From the NCBI GenBank assembly GCA_031280855.1, contig JAITGH010000060.1, positions 1 to 11,895 of the forward strand: a DNA stretch of 11,895 nucleotides, read 5' to 3'. The notes under the pieces were generated by a model. It made no database searches. It was given only the letters and a program-made list of their open reading frames with translations, and had not been told where the DNA came from. Shown here one piece after another: positions 1-6,837 of this stretch (positions are counted from its first letter, which is position 1; each line of letters starts with the position of its first letter). The position numbers and the translations under genes are program-made. This DNA comes from Oscillospiraceae bacterium. Lineage in GTDB: Bacteria; Bacillota; Clostridia; Oscillospirales; Oscillospiraceae.

Positions 1-255
1 ACGCGGCGTGAGCCCCTGATTCGGCTGATTCCCACCGTCGCCCTGCCCGACGCTGTCTATCACGACTTTCGTTATCTTCGCATCGTTTAGCCCGTACTTC
101 ATGAGCGTTTTCGCGGCAATGCCGCTCTCCTCGCGGATCAGCCCGAGCAAAATGTGCTCCGATCCAACGTAGCTATGCTTGAGATCGTTCGCGGCATCCT
201 GCGCGAGGTTAACAACGCGCTTTGCGCGTTCCGTGAATTTATCCTCGTAGTTCAT
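1..255 (-). CDS. clpC: ClpC ATPase, N-terminal 85 residues (cut by window edge)
   Basis: This is the start of an AAA+ unfoldase of the ClpC type, which feeds substrates to ClpP in the cytoplasm. Only the N-terminal repeat domain is present: the motif FTERAKRVVNLAQ near residues 7-19 and GSEHILLGLIREESGIAAK at 31-49 are typical of ClpC. Glu33 in GSEHILLGL corresponds to the glutamate that contacts phosphoarginine in the Bacillus ClpC N-domain (family knowledge, recalled), which fits the kinase gene just upstream. The ATG at 253-255 is preceded by an AGGAG ribosome binding site (on the minus strand, around 261-265) and follows the kinase stop by 16 bases, so the two genes are very likely co-transcribed. 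The AAA domains lie outside the window, so ClpC is preferred over ClpA/ClpB from the N-domain and neighbourhood only. Confidence 0.93.
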   Translation of the reverse strand, partial: MNYEDKFTERAKRVVNLAQDAANDLKHSYVGSEHILLGLIREESGIAAKTLMKYGLNDAKITKVVIDSVGQGDGGNQPNQGLTPR

Positions 256-271
256 ATATTCTCCTTTGCCA

Positions 272-1522
272 TTAGTTTGCGATATCACCTTTAATAGTGC
301 GGCGCAAGACCTGAGCGCGAACGGAGTTCATCTCCACGTCGCTTAGGTCGCGTCCCGAGTCAAAACAGAGCGTGTTCGGCTGAATCTTGTGGATTAGGTT
401 GTCGATCGTAGAGATCGGGACGCTAAGTTCGCCGATAGAAACCCCGACCCTAACCGCGCTCAGTAACTGCATCGCTTCCTCGCCGGAGATGCTCCGCGCA
501 TTCGTAAGCAGCCCGAACGCTCTCCAGACGTGGTCGTCGATGTAACCGGGGTGATTGTTATCCAGCGCACGCTGAATCTCACGCTCCCGCGTTATAATCC
601 GCAAAACGAGCGCGTTGAGGTTCTCCACAATCTGACGCACGGAAAGCCCCATCGTTTGCTGGTTAGAGATCTGGTACAATCTGCCTACCGGCTTCGTCCC
701 CTCGCCATAGAACCCGCGAATGGTATAGCCGCTTTTCGCAAGCCTCGCGGTTAAGCCGTGAATCGAGCCGCTGTCCGTATGCGCGGGCAGGTGCAGCATG
801 ACGCTGGCGCGAAGCCCGGTTCCCAGATTCGTCGGGCATCGGGTAAGCCAGCCGTGCTCCTCGTCATTGGCGAAGTCGAAGTGACCGGACAGCATCGTCT
901 CAAGCCTGTCGACGGTCTCGAGGCAACTCTTCAGCGCCAGTCCCTCACCAAGCGCCTGGATTCGGAGGTGATCCTCCTCATTGATCATGACGCTGACCTT
1001 CTCATCGGGCGAAATCGCGGCACCGCACTTCTCGGACTTGTGGAACAGCTCCTTAGAGATGAGGTGGCGTTCAAGCAGCGACGCGGCCTCAAACGGATTC
1101 TCAACTTTAAGCTCGACGGTGTCAATGACACGGAACGCCTCGCCCTCCGCGATACCGCCGAGGAAGTCGCCGATCTGCTCGAACACGCTCGACTGCTGCT
1201 GCTCCGTCATCGCGCCGGGGAACGGAGTCTCCGCGAGGTTCCTCGCCAATCGGATTCGACTGGAGACCGCGATATCGCCGAATGACGGGTAATCGCGCAG
1301 CAAGTCAGAGAACTCCGACGGCGGCTCCGGCAGCCGCAGTTGATGCATCCGCTCGATATGAGGGTTCAGGATGTGCTCAAACGTGATATAGCAGTGCGCA
1401 CAGCCCGCCTTCACGCTTTCGATTATGTCATCCTCGTTGGAGCCGCAGACGGGGCACGTCGGCGACGATGCGGACATTAACTCGTCAATACTCAGGTGAC
1501 GTCCTGATGATGCGTTTGCCAT
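272..1522 (-). CDS. mcsB: McsA zinc finger fused to McsB protein-arginine kinase
   Basis: A 416-residue protein-arginine kinase that should phosphorylate arginines on aggregated or misfolded proteins so that ClpC can recognise them. Residues about 80-410 match McsB: SSRIRLARN (87-95), NEEDH (181-185), CPTNLGTGLRAS (229-240) with catalytic Cys229, and GEG (273-275). The first 75 residues are not normal McsB: they hold C-x2-C-x14-C-x2-C (Cys23, 26, 41, 44) followed by a short helix, with the same cysteine spacing and local sequence as the second zinc finger of McsA. Thus the activator's finger is fused to the kinase; McsA's first finger and UVR segment are absent. The RDxxRA phosphoarginine-receptor motif near the C-terminus aligns with MNSVRA (398-403), so its first two residues are changed. 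The ATG has a GGGGGTGAT site upstream and its own promoter. Kinase identity is secure; the fusion is read directly, its consequence is inferred. Confidence 0.95.
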   Translation of the reverse strand: MANASSGRHLSIDELMSASSPTCPVCGSNEDDIIESVKAGCAHCYITFEHILNPHIERMHQLRLPEPPSEFSDLLRDYPSFGDIAVSSRIRLARNLAETPFPGAMTEQQQSSVFEQIGDFLGGIAEGEAFRVIDTVELKVENPFEAASLLERHLISKELFHKSEKCGAAISPDEKVSVMINEEDHLRIQALGEGLALKSCLETVDRLETMLSGHFDFANDEEHGWLTRCPTNLGTGLRASVMLHLPAHTDSGSIHGLTARLAKSGYTIRGFYGEGTKPVGRLYQISNQQTMGLSVRQIVENLNALVLRIITREREIQRALDNNHPGYIDDHVWRAFGLLTNARSISGEEAMQLLSAVRVGVSIGELSVPISTIDNLIHKIQPNTLCFDSGRDLSDVEMNSVRAQVLRRTIKGDIAN

Positions 1523-1542
1523 ATTATATCACCCCCACTGTA

Positions 1543-1571
1543 ATTATAACACGAAAGTACCGCTTTGTCAA
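1543..1571 (-). promoter_or_regulatory. sigma-A promoter of the mcsAB-clpC unit
   Basis: Reading the minus strand, TTGACA (1566-1571) and TATAAT (1543-1548) are separated by exactly 17 bases, and TGT directly before TATAAT gives an extended -10. Transcription would begin near 1536, leaving a leader of only about 14 bases before the mcsAB ATG at 1522. No CtsR-type direct heptads (GGTCAAA repeats) and no CIRCE inverted repeat are visible in or around it, so control of this stress operon is not the usual Bacillus one, or is not encoded at this site. Confidence 0.9.
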
Positions 1572-1624
1572 GTGAATTTTCTGTGAACTTTCTTCCGTCC
1601 CTGCCAACACCGCGCCGACCGCGC

Positions 1625-3775
1625 CTAACCTCCGACGCGTACCTCCACGGTGCCGCTCATGTCGGTGCGGAACACCTTCGCGCCGCTGTTCGCCAAGCGC
1701 AGGAGAGTCTCACCCGACGGATGCCCGTAAGTATTACGCGCTCCAACGCTTATCAGCGCGACCTCCGGGCGCATGATACTCAGGAACAGCTCCGAGCTTG
1801 AGTAGCGCGACCCGTGGTGCCCGACGAGCAGCACGTCAATATCAGGCAGCTGCGTGAACTCCGTCAATCTCAGCTCTGTCTCCGAATCCATGTCGCCGCA
1901 CACGAACGCCTTGAATCGCCCGGACTCCGTCAGTACGGTCAGACCGCGCTCATTCGTCCCCTCTGCGGCAAGCGGCGGGAACAGCGTAAGCGACATGCCG
2001 CTCAAAGTCTCCGTACACGTGTCCGCAACGTATCGGACGGTCACGCCCGTCTCCGACGCGACCGCGAAGATCTCTCGCGCAAGCTCCCCGTACTCGTCGC
2101 CGGATAGCATCGGTACGACAAGCCGCTTCACGGCGATGCGCCGCAGTAACTCCGGCACTCCCGCCGCATGGTCAGCGTGGAAATGCGTGAGGATAAGCGC
2201 GTCGATCGAGTACCGACCTCTCGACGCGAGGTAGTCCGCCGCAAGATCGCCCTCATCGCCCAAGGCGGTGCCGCCGCAATCCACGACCACAGTCGCGTCG
2301 CGGCTCATGAATACGCTGCATTGCCCCTGTCCGACATCCAGCGCGATTACACTGAGCCCGCCGGGAACGTCAAGCCTGTTGAACGCAAGCGCGACTGCAA
2401 GCGTTACCAGCGCGAGTCCCGCAAACACGGCGGGCTTGCGGCGAATTCGCTGCTTAGCAAGCGCGAGCGTTACCGCGAGTATCGCGATATACACGCACCA
2501 AAACGTGATGTACGCACTTCGAACATACACCGCCGCGAACGGGATCTTACTGATTGCAACCGCCACACCCGTCACGTAGCGCGTCAGCAGTGACGGCACG
2601 TACGCGATTGCGGCTCCGACCGATGCCGCAATCGCGCCTACCGCCAGCGCCGGCGCTCCAACCACAAATGCGGCCTCGACCGCCCACAACGCCAGTAGGT
2701 TCGCAGGCAGGAAAATCAACGAGACGTAGCCGAAGTGGTACACCGCAAGCGGCAGCGTAAACGCATTCGCGGCGATAGACAACGCGGCGGCCGAGCGCAA
2801 CGCGTACAGTAGCTTTCTCAACCGCGATGCATTGTGGTTCGGTCTGCCCGCAAGCTTCTTTGAAAACAGTAGTATACCGATTACGGCGGCATAGCTGAGT
2901 TGAAGTGATGGTCCCGCAACCGAGTACGGGTTCGACGCGTACAGCAGCAGAAACGACCCCGGCAGCGCTCTCCACGGTTTATAGTCGCTCTCTGACAGCG
3001 GCGTCACGAGGAATCCCGCAGACATAATGCCCGCACGTACCGCAGGCGCGTTCGCGCCCGTTATGAGCACGAAGACCGCGATAACGGGCAGTCCAACAAT
3101 CGCGCGAAGCCGCACTCTTCCGAGTAACAGCGACAACAGTGCGGTCAGGAATCCGATGTGCATCCCGGATACCGCAACGACGTGGCTAAGGCCCGCAATC
3201 GCGAATGCCGACTTAACATACTTGTCCGCATTCCAATCGAAACGGTCGCCGATAAGGAGAGCCTTCATGAACGGTGCGGAGCCGGGCGTGAAAACACGAT
3301 CCGCAACTTCGCTCAAGTGCCGCGCAATGTATCGCGGCAAGTATCTCACGGAGAACCCGGCGTCACGGATCTGCTCGACCTCATCGGAGCTTGCGCGGAG
3401 GTAAACGAACACTCCCGCCGACGTCTTGTCGTACTCCCGACTTGAGGCAAGCACGGCGGACGCCGTCACGCCGACAATCGCACCCGGTTCGAGCGTGCGC
3501 GGAGCCTCGCCGTGATAGTATATGTACAGATCCGCCTTAATGTCCGCGCCGGAGCGCATTATGCTGACCGGCGTGATTCCGGCGTCGTCGTACACTCGGG
3601 TATAGTCAAGAACTCGCACGGTGAAATCGGACGACGCGCCGTCAAGCGATCTCGCGGGGGCGTAGAAGATCGCGTCGAACCCGAACTTCCATGCGATACA
3701 CGCCGCCGCAATCGCCGCCGCCGCTATCAGTCCCTTATAGTGACGACGAAGCCAATCCGTTACCGCGTTATCCAT
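1625..3775 (-). CDS. comEC: ComEC/Rec2 DNA-uptake channel with metallo-beta-lactamase domain
   Basis: A 716-residue membrane protein that in competent bacteria passes single-stranded DNA through the cytoplasmic membrane. An N-terminal helix (about residues 15-35) and an OB-like extracellular segment precede the multi-helix competence domain (about 155-465), which contains the diagnostic HVVAVSGMHIGFL stretch at 198-210. The C-terminal third is a metallo-beta-lactamase fold: DVGQG (480-484), HFHADH (531-536), GD (627-628) and GHHGS (652-656), all metal-site motifs intact, so nuclease activity is plausible. Length is close to Bacillus ComEC (about 776). I chose the ATG at 3775, 2 bases after the upstream stop; an in-frame ATG at 3823 lies inside the upstream gene and has no ribosome binding site. 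Translation is probably coupled to that gene. No comEA is adjacent, unlike many Firmicutes. Confidence 0.95.
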   Translation of the reverse strand: MDNAVTDWLRRHYKGLIAAAAIAAACIAWKFGFDAIFYAPARSLDGASSDFTVRVLDYTRVYDDAGITPVSIMRSGADIKADLYIYYHGEAPRTLEPGAIVGVTASAVLASSREYDKTSAGVFVYLRASSDEVEQIRDAGFSVRYLPRYIARHLSEVADRVFTPGSAPFMKALLIGDRFDWNADKYVKSAFAIAGLSHVVAVSGMHIGFLTALLSLLLGRVRLRAIVGLPVIAVFVLITGANAPAVRAGIMSAGFLVTPLSESDYKPWRALPGSFLLLYASNPYSVAGPSLQLSYAAVIGILLFSKKLAGRPNHNASRLRKLLYALRSAAALSIAANAFTLPLAVYHFGYVSLIFLPANLLALWAVEAAFVVGAPALAVGAIAASVGAAIAYVPSLLTRYVTGVAVAISKIPFAAVYVRSAYITFWCVYIAILAVTLALAKQRIRRKPAVFAGLALVTLAVALAFNRLDVPGGLSVIALDVGQGQCSVFMSRDATVVVDCGGTALGDEGDLAADYLASRGRYSIDALILTHFHADHAAGVPELLRRIAVKRLVVPMLSGDEYGELAREIFAVASETGVTVRYVADTCTETLSGMSLTLFPPLAAEGTNERGLTVLTESGRFKAFVCGDMDSETELRLTEFTQLPDIDVLLVGHHGSRYSSSELFLSIMRPEVALISVGARNTYGHPSGETLLRLANSGAKVFRTDMSGTVEVRVGG

Positions 3776-3777
3776 CT

Positions 3778-4020
3778 TCAGATATCGTCTAACGCGGCGG
3801 TGATATACTCCGCAAGCGTCCAAACGTCACGGAACGTGTGCACGTCCTCATCGTGGATTTGTATAGTGAACGCCTTCTCGCAGTCGATGACCAGCTTTGC
3901 GAGATCAATCGGCTCGACACCCGCCTCCGGCGTAAGCGCGGAGCGCTCGTGCAGGTGCGAAGCGTCCTCGCTTATCGTTTCGGCTAGCAGCTCAATGATT
4001 CTCTCAACCGTCGTATCCAT
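3778..4020 (-). CDS. Acyl-carrier-protein-like protein lacking the phosphopantetheine serine
   Basis: An 80-residue acidic protein with the helix pattern of an acyl carrier protein: an N-terminal helix (VERIIELLAETI), a loop, then IDLAKLVIDCEKAFTIQI and a final helix WTLAEYITAAL. It aligns along its length with AcpP. At the place where AcpP has the DSL motif carrying 4'-phosphopantetheine, this protein has EPI in AGVEPIDLAKLV (about residues 39-50), so no serine is available there and conventional acyl carriage looks impossible. The codons are GAG-CCG; a TCG serine codon is one base away from CCG. The start at 4018-4020 is chosen because GGAGGT sits 5 bases upstream; an ATG at 4038 would place that site inside the gene. 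It overlaps the helD 3' end by 17 bases and comEC starts 2 bases after its stop. Function unknown: a scaffold or degenerate carrier are possibilities. Confidence 0.85.
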   Translation of the reverse strand: MDTTVERIIELLAETISEDASHLHERSALTPEAGVEPIDLAKLVIDCEKAFTIQIHDEDVHTFRDVWTLAEYITAALDDI

Positions 4021-6079
4021 CGTTGACCTCCGTTGCAAACAGGTTCAGCCGGTGTAAGGCTCGCGTACACGCGACATACAGCAAGTGCTTAGAGAAGCGC
4101 GAGTACTCGCAAACCAGCACCGCGTCAAACTCCAGCCCTTTCGCCATGTACGCCGGAAGTATGAACGCGCCTCGAGCGTCGTACCCGGTCATCAGTCGAA
4201 CGTCTGTAAGCGACTTCAATCGCGCAAGGTGCGACTTCGCGCCGCTCATGCTGTCGCATATCAGCGCGATTGAGCCATAGCCAAGCTCGAGGCATCGGTC
4301 AAGCTCCGCCGCGATCGCGCCGATGTACGCGTCCTCGTCCGCGAAATGCGTTGAAGTCGGAACCTCACCGCTGCGGCCGAAGTTCTCAATCGGCTTCCCG
4401 AGTATCGCGGCACTGAAGTCGAGGATCTCCTTCGTCGAGCGGAAGCTTCGGCTAAGCGTGACGAGCTGCGACGTCCGCGGCTTAAGCGTCGCGCTGATCC
4501 TATCGTACAGCGTCAAGTCGGTCTCACCGACGACAGTCTGGCTGACGTCGCCAAGCACGGTATAGTGTGCGCTCGGGAAGATGCGCTTCAGGATCGCGAA
4601 ATGTACGGAATCGTAGTCCTGCGCCTCGTCGACGACGAGTTGCCGGATATCGCCGAACGGGCGCGACGGCTCCAGCGACAGCTTCAACAGAGTTACGCCG
4701 ACCGCATCGCAGTATTTAAGCGTTGCCGGAACGGTCTCGCCAAGCATCTCAAAATAGAGCGCGGCGTAGTCGAGCCTCGTGAACGTTCGCACGTGCAGGA
4801 TCAGCTCCGTGCTCTCGGCGATTGAGATCATGCGTGCGTACTCGGCGAACTCGTACCTATGTTCCTCAATCTTCTCGGCTTCGCGCTCGAGCTCACGGAT
4901 GTGCGGCTGACGAAGCCGATGCACTGCGTTAAGTATGATTTGCTCGATCTTCATGAGCCTGACCGCAAGCGGAGCGCTCGCGTCCATCGCGTTGAACGCG
5001 GTCTCCAACTCCTCGACCGTGAAGAGCGTACGACCGAGATATTCGACGTCGCGGAACTGCGGCGCGATCGAGTCCGCGAAGTCACGCACTCGGGCGGCGA
5101 ACGCCTCGGAGGCTTTGTACGCGGACTCCGCGCCATCGGCTTGACCCGTGATGATTGCCTCCAATTCGTCGAACTTCGATTGGTAGTCCAATGCGAAGCC
5201 ATGCACGGCATCGACGAGCGACGCGAACGTCAGCGAGGTTACGCTTTGCTCGCCCAGCTCCGGCAAAACTCCGCCGATGTACTTCTCGAACAAGCGGTTC
5301 GGAGCCAATACGGCGATATTATGGGCAGACAGTTTTCCGGTCAAGCCCTCGTACATCAGGTACGCGGCGCGATGCAGCGCGATCGAAGTCTTACCGCTTC
5401 CCGCCGCGCCCTGAACCATCAGCAGTTCATTGCGCATGTCGCGTATGACTTCGTCTTGATCACGCTGAATCGTCTCCACAATCGACTTCATCGACTCGGA
5501 CGCGTTCCGCGAGAGCAGCTTGCGCAAGTACTCGTCAACGATTTGCACGTCGGAGTCGAAGTAGTACTCGAACTTTGCGTTCTTGATCTCGAACTGACGC
5601 TTCAGCGTAACAGTCCCCTCGACCGCACCGATGGGCGCGTTATAGCTCGCGGGCCCGACTCCGTAGCGATAGAACAGGCTCGACACCGGAGCCCGCCAGT
5701 CAAAGACGCGGATATCGCGAGCACTCTCGCCGCGTATGGAGAATCTGCCGATATAGTGCGTGCGAGTGCGGCCGTCCCTTAAGAAGTCAACTCTGGCAAA
5801 GTAGGGACTGTTATATGCGGCGCGAAGCTGAGCCTCACGGTTCAGCGACGACTCGACGGCAAGATTCTCCCGCGCCAGTGAAGTTAGGTACAGCGCGATG
5901 CTCATCGTTCGCTCTTCTTTGTCGATCGCAGTTCTAATGTCATCATACGCATCGTTTGCGGACGCGCCGAGTTCCCGCTCTCGCGAGCCGCTCTCGCGAG
6001 CCGCGTCGATGAGTTGCTCATCGATGATACGCAGTATTCCGTCGAAATATGCAAGTTCCAGTTGCAGTTCGTCTTCCAC
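4004..6079 (-). CDS. helD: HelD-type superfamily 1 helicase-like ATPase (RNA polymerase recycling)
   Basis: A protein of 691 residues of the UvrD/Rep superfamily, HelD branch. HelD binds RNA polymerase and uses ATP to release it from stalled complexes. The N-terminal 60 residues are a charged, helical, probably coiled-coil arm, as in HelD. Numbered from the chosen start, helicase motifs are: Walker A GAAGSGKT (224-231), DEAQ (484-487), GDVSQ (510-514), RSFRS (544-548), AKGLEFDAVLV (646-656) and YVACTRALHRL (668-678). Bacillus HelD has about 774 residues, so this is a somewhat short form. I chose the GTG at 6077-6079 because AGAGGTGA lies 6 bases upstream; the GTG at 6088 would sit inside that site. 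It has its own promoter and is the first gene of a tight unit with the ACP-like gene and comEC. A generic UvrD-like helicase is the alternative, but the N-terminal arm and DWRAPVSSLFY (127-137) favour HelD. Confidence 0.9.
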   Translation of the reverse strand: MEDELQLELAYFDGILRIIDEQLIDAARESGSRERELGASANDAYDDIRTAIDKEERTMSIALYLTSLARENLAVESSLNREAQLRAAYNSPYFARVDFLRDGRTRTHYIGRFSIRGESARDIRVFDWRAPVSSLFYRYGVGPASYNAPIGAVEGTVTLKRQFEIKNAKFEYYFDSDVQIVDEYLRKLLSRNASESMKSIVETIQRDQDEVIRDMRNELLMVQGAAGSGKTSIALHRAAYLMYEGLTGKLSAHNIAVLAPNRLFEKYIGGVLPELGEQSVTSLTFASLVDAVHGFALDYQSKFDELEAIITGQADGAESAYKASEAFAARVRDFADSIAPQFRDVEYLGRTLFTVEELETAFNAMDASAPLAVRLMKIEQIILNAVHRLRQPHIRELEREAEKIEEHRYEFAEYARMISIAESTELILHVRTFTRLDYAALYFEMLGETVPATLKYCDAVGVTLLKLSLEPSRPFGDIRQLVVDEAQDYDSVHFAILKRIFPSAHYTVLGDVSQTVVGETDLTLYDRISATLKPRTSQLVTLSRSFRSTKEILDFSAAILGKPIENFGRSGEVPTSTHFADEDAYIGAIAAELDRCLELGYGSIALICDSMSGAKSHLARLKSLTDVRLMTGYDARGAFILPAYMAKGLEFDAVLVCEYSRFSKHLLYVACTRALHRLNLFATEVNDGYDG
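4026..4031 (-). promoter_or_regulatory. Ribosome binding site deciding the ACP-like start
   Basis: GGAGGT on the minus strand, 5 bases before the ATG at 4018-4020 and inside the last codons of helD. Its position rules out the upstream in-frame ATG at 4038 as the main start. Confidence 0.85.
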
Positions 6080-6102
6080 TCGATTCACCTCTTTCGTATG
6101 CT

Positions 6103-6131
6103 ATTATACCGCAGATGACGTAAAAAAACAA
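6103..6131 (-). promoter_or_regulatory. sigma-A promoter of helD-ACP-comEC
   Basis: On the minus strand TTGTTT (6126-6131) and TATAAT (6103-6108) are 17 bases apart. The transcript would start near 6096, about 17 bases before the GTG start. The -10 is perfect; the -35 matches 4 of 6 and lies in a T-run. Confidence 0.75.
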
Positions 6132-6210
6132 GTCCTTTTTTCGCGTGACGCCCATCAAACTGTGTGACGAAGCTCAAAATATGGCGATCAGATACGGATT
6201 AGCATAAAAA

Positions 6211-6228
6211 TTTGAAAAAATTTTCAAA
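6211..6228. promoter_or_regulatory. Perfect A/T palindrome upstream of the repressor promoter
   Basis: TTTGAAAA (6211-6218), two bases AA, TTTTCAAA (6221-6228) form a perfect inverted repeat with 8-base arms, ending 7 bases before the -35 box at 6236. It could be a repressor operator or an A-tract UP element; the two roles cannot be separated by reading. It lies between the divergent helD and XRE promoters, so it could serve either. Confidence 0.5.
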
Positions 6229-6235
6229 AAAACAC

Positions 6236-6264
6236 TTGACAAGAGTGTAAAGCGGGTGTATAAT
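6236..6264 (+). promoter_or_regulatory. Consensus sigma-A promoter of the XRE-immA pair
   Basis: TTGACA (6236-6241) and TATAAT (6259-6264), both perfect, with 17 bases between. Start of transcription is expected near 6271, giving a leader of about 107 bases before the ATG at 6379. The A-rich stretch upstream (6208-6232) would act as an UP element. Confidence 0.92.
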
Positions 6265-6265
6265 A

Positions 6266-6281
6266 GCACTATAAGTAGTGC
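6266..6281. promoter_or_regulatory. Candidate operator at the XRE transcription start
   Basis: GCACTA (6266-6271), spacer TAAG, TAGTGC (6276-6281): a perfect inverted repeat with 6-base arms covering the expected transcription start. XRE repressors bind short symmetric sites of this size, usually including their own promoter, so this is the best autoregulatory operator candidate. A small hairpin at the RNA 5' end is the alternative. Confidence 0.5.
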
Positions 6282-6324
6282 AGTAGCGATTCTACCCTTG
6301 TTAAGCTGTTATTGCGCCAAATCT

Positions 6325-6351
6325 TACGAAACGTAGTTGCGCACACGCGCA
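6325..6351 (+). other. Two small hairpins in the XRE leader
   Basis: TACG-AAA-CGTA (6325-6335) and TGCGC-ACAC-GCGCA (6338-6351) are perfect short inverted repeats next to each other in the 107-base leader, upstream of the GGAGGT ribosome binding site at 6367-6372. No T-run follows either, so they are not terminators. I recognise no riboswitch. Confidence 0.4.
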
Positions 6352-6378
6352 TAATACGTAAAAAACGGAGGTATTGTT

Positions 6379-6837
6379 ATGTTATTCGGTGAGAAGCTCG
6401 CCCAACTGAGGAAAGCGAAATCCCTTACCCAGACCAAAGCCGCGCAGGCACTTGGCGTGCCGTTCCGCACGTACCAAAACTACGAAAGCTGCAAAATCTA
6501 CCCGCGCAATCGCTCATTCTACAAAACTACCGCAGAGTTCTTTGAGGTTCCGGAATCCTACCTCGTCACCGATGACGACACCTATATCGCGGACGCATAC
6601 GAGCGCGGCGGCTCGACCAGCAAGCGTCAAATTCAAACGCTTCTCGCGGAAGTCGGCGGTCTGTTCGCCGGAGGTGACCTCAGTGAGGCGGACAAGGATA
6701 AGGTCATGCTCACCATGAGTACTCTCTACTGGAAAGCAAAAGAGAACAACAGGAAGTACACGTCCTCCGCACGCCGTGCTCAGGCTGACTCTGCGAACTC
6801 GATCTTGGACGACGACGAGGACGATACGCTTGATTAG
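6379..6837 (+). CDS. XRE-family (ImmR/DdrO-like) transcriptional repressor
   Basis: A 152-residue DNA-binding regulator. Residues 5-65 form an HTH_3 domain; the helix-turn-helix is about LTQTKAAQALGVPFRTYQNY (16-35). A helical segment (about 80-123) probably mediates dimer formation, and the tail is strongly acidic (LDDDEDDTLD). GGAGGT 6 bases before the ATG supports the start. The stop overlaps the start of an ImmA-type protease, the arrangement in which the protease cleaves the repressor under stress (ImmR/ImmA of ICEBs1, DdrO/IrrE of Deinococcus; family knowledge). The likely operators are the inverted repeats in its own promoter region, shared with divergent helD. Target genes beyond this are unknown, and the cleavage site cannot be read from sequence alone. 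No mobile-element gene lies beside it. Confidence 0.9.
   Translation: MLFGEKLAQLRKAKSLTQTKAAQALGVPFRTYQNYESCKIYPRNRSFYKTTAEFFEVPESYLVTDDDTYIADAYERGGSTSKRQIQTLLAEVGGLFAGGDLSEADKDKVMLTMSTLYWKAKENNRKYTSSARRAQADSANSILDDDEDDTLD

Noticed and set aside
1523..1528. Second TATAAT immediately before the mcsAB ATG
   Set aside because: It has no -35 box at 16-18 bases and overlaps the start region; the promoter at 1543-1571 explains transcription.
2547..2975. 142-codon minus-strand frame inside comEC
   Set aside because: It overlaps comEC in another frame on the same strand; comEC is continuous through this region with intact membrane motifs, so no frameshift is needed.
4859..5782. A 307-codon open frame on the plus strand opposite helD, and similar long frames opposite mcsB, comEC and ftsK
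   Set aside because: They sit wholly antisense to well-recognised genes, are Arg/Leu-rich as expected from mirrored codon bias, and match no family.
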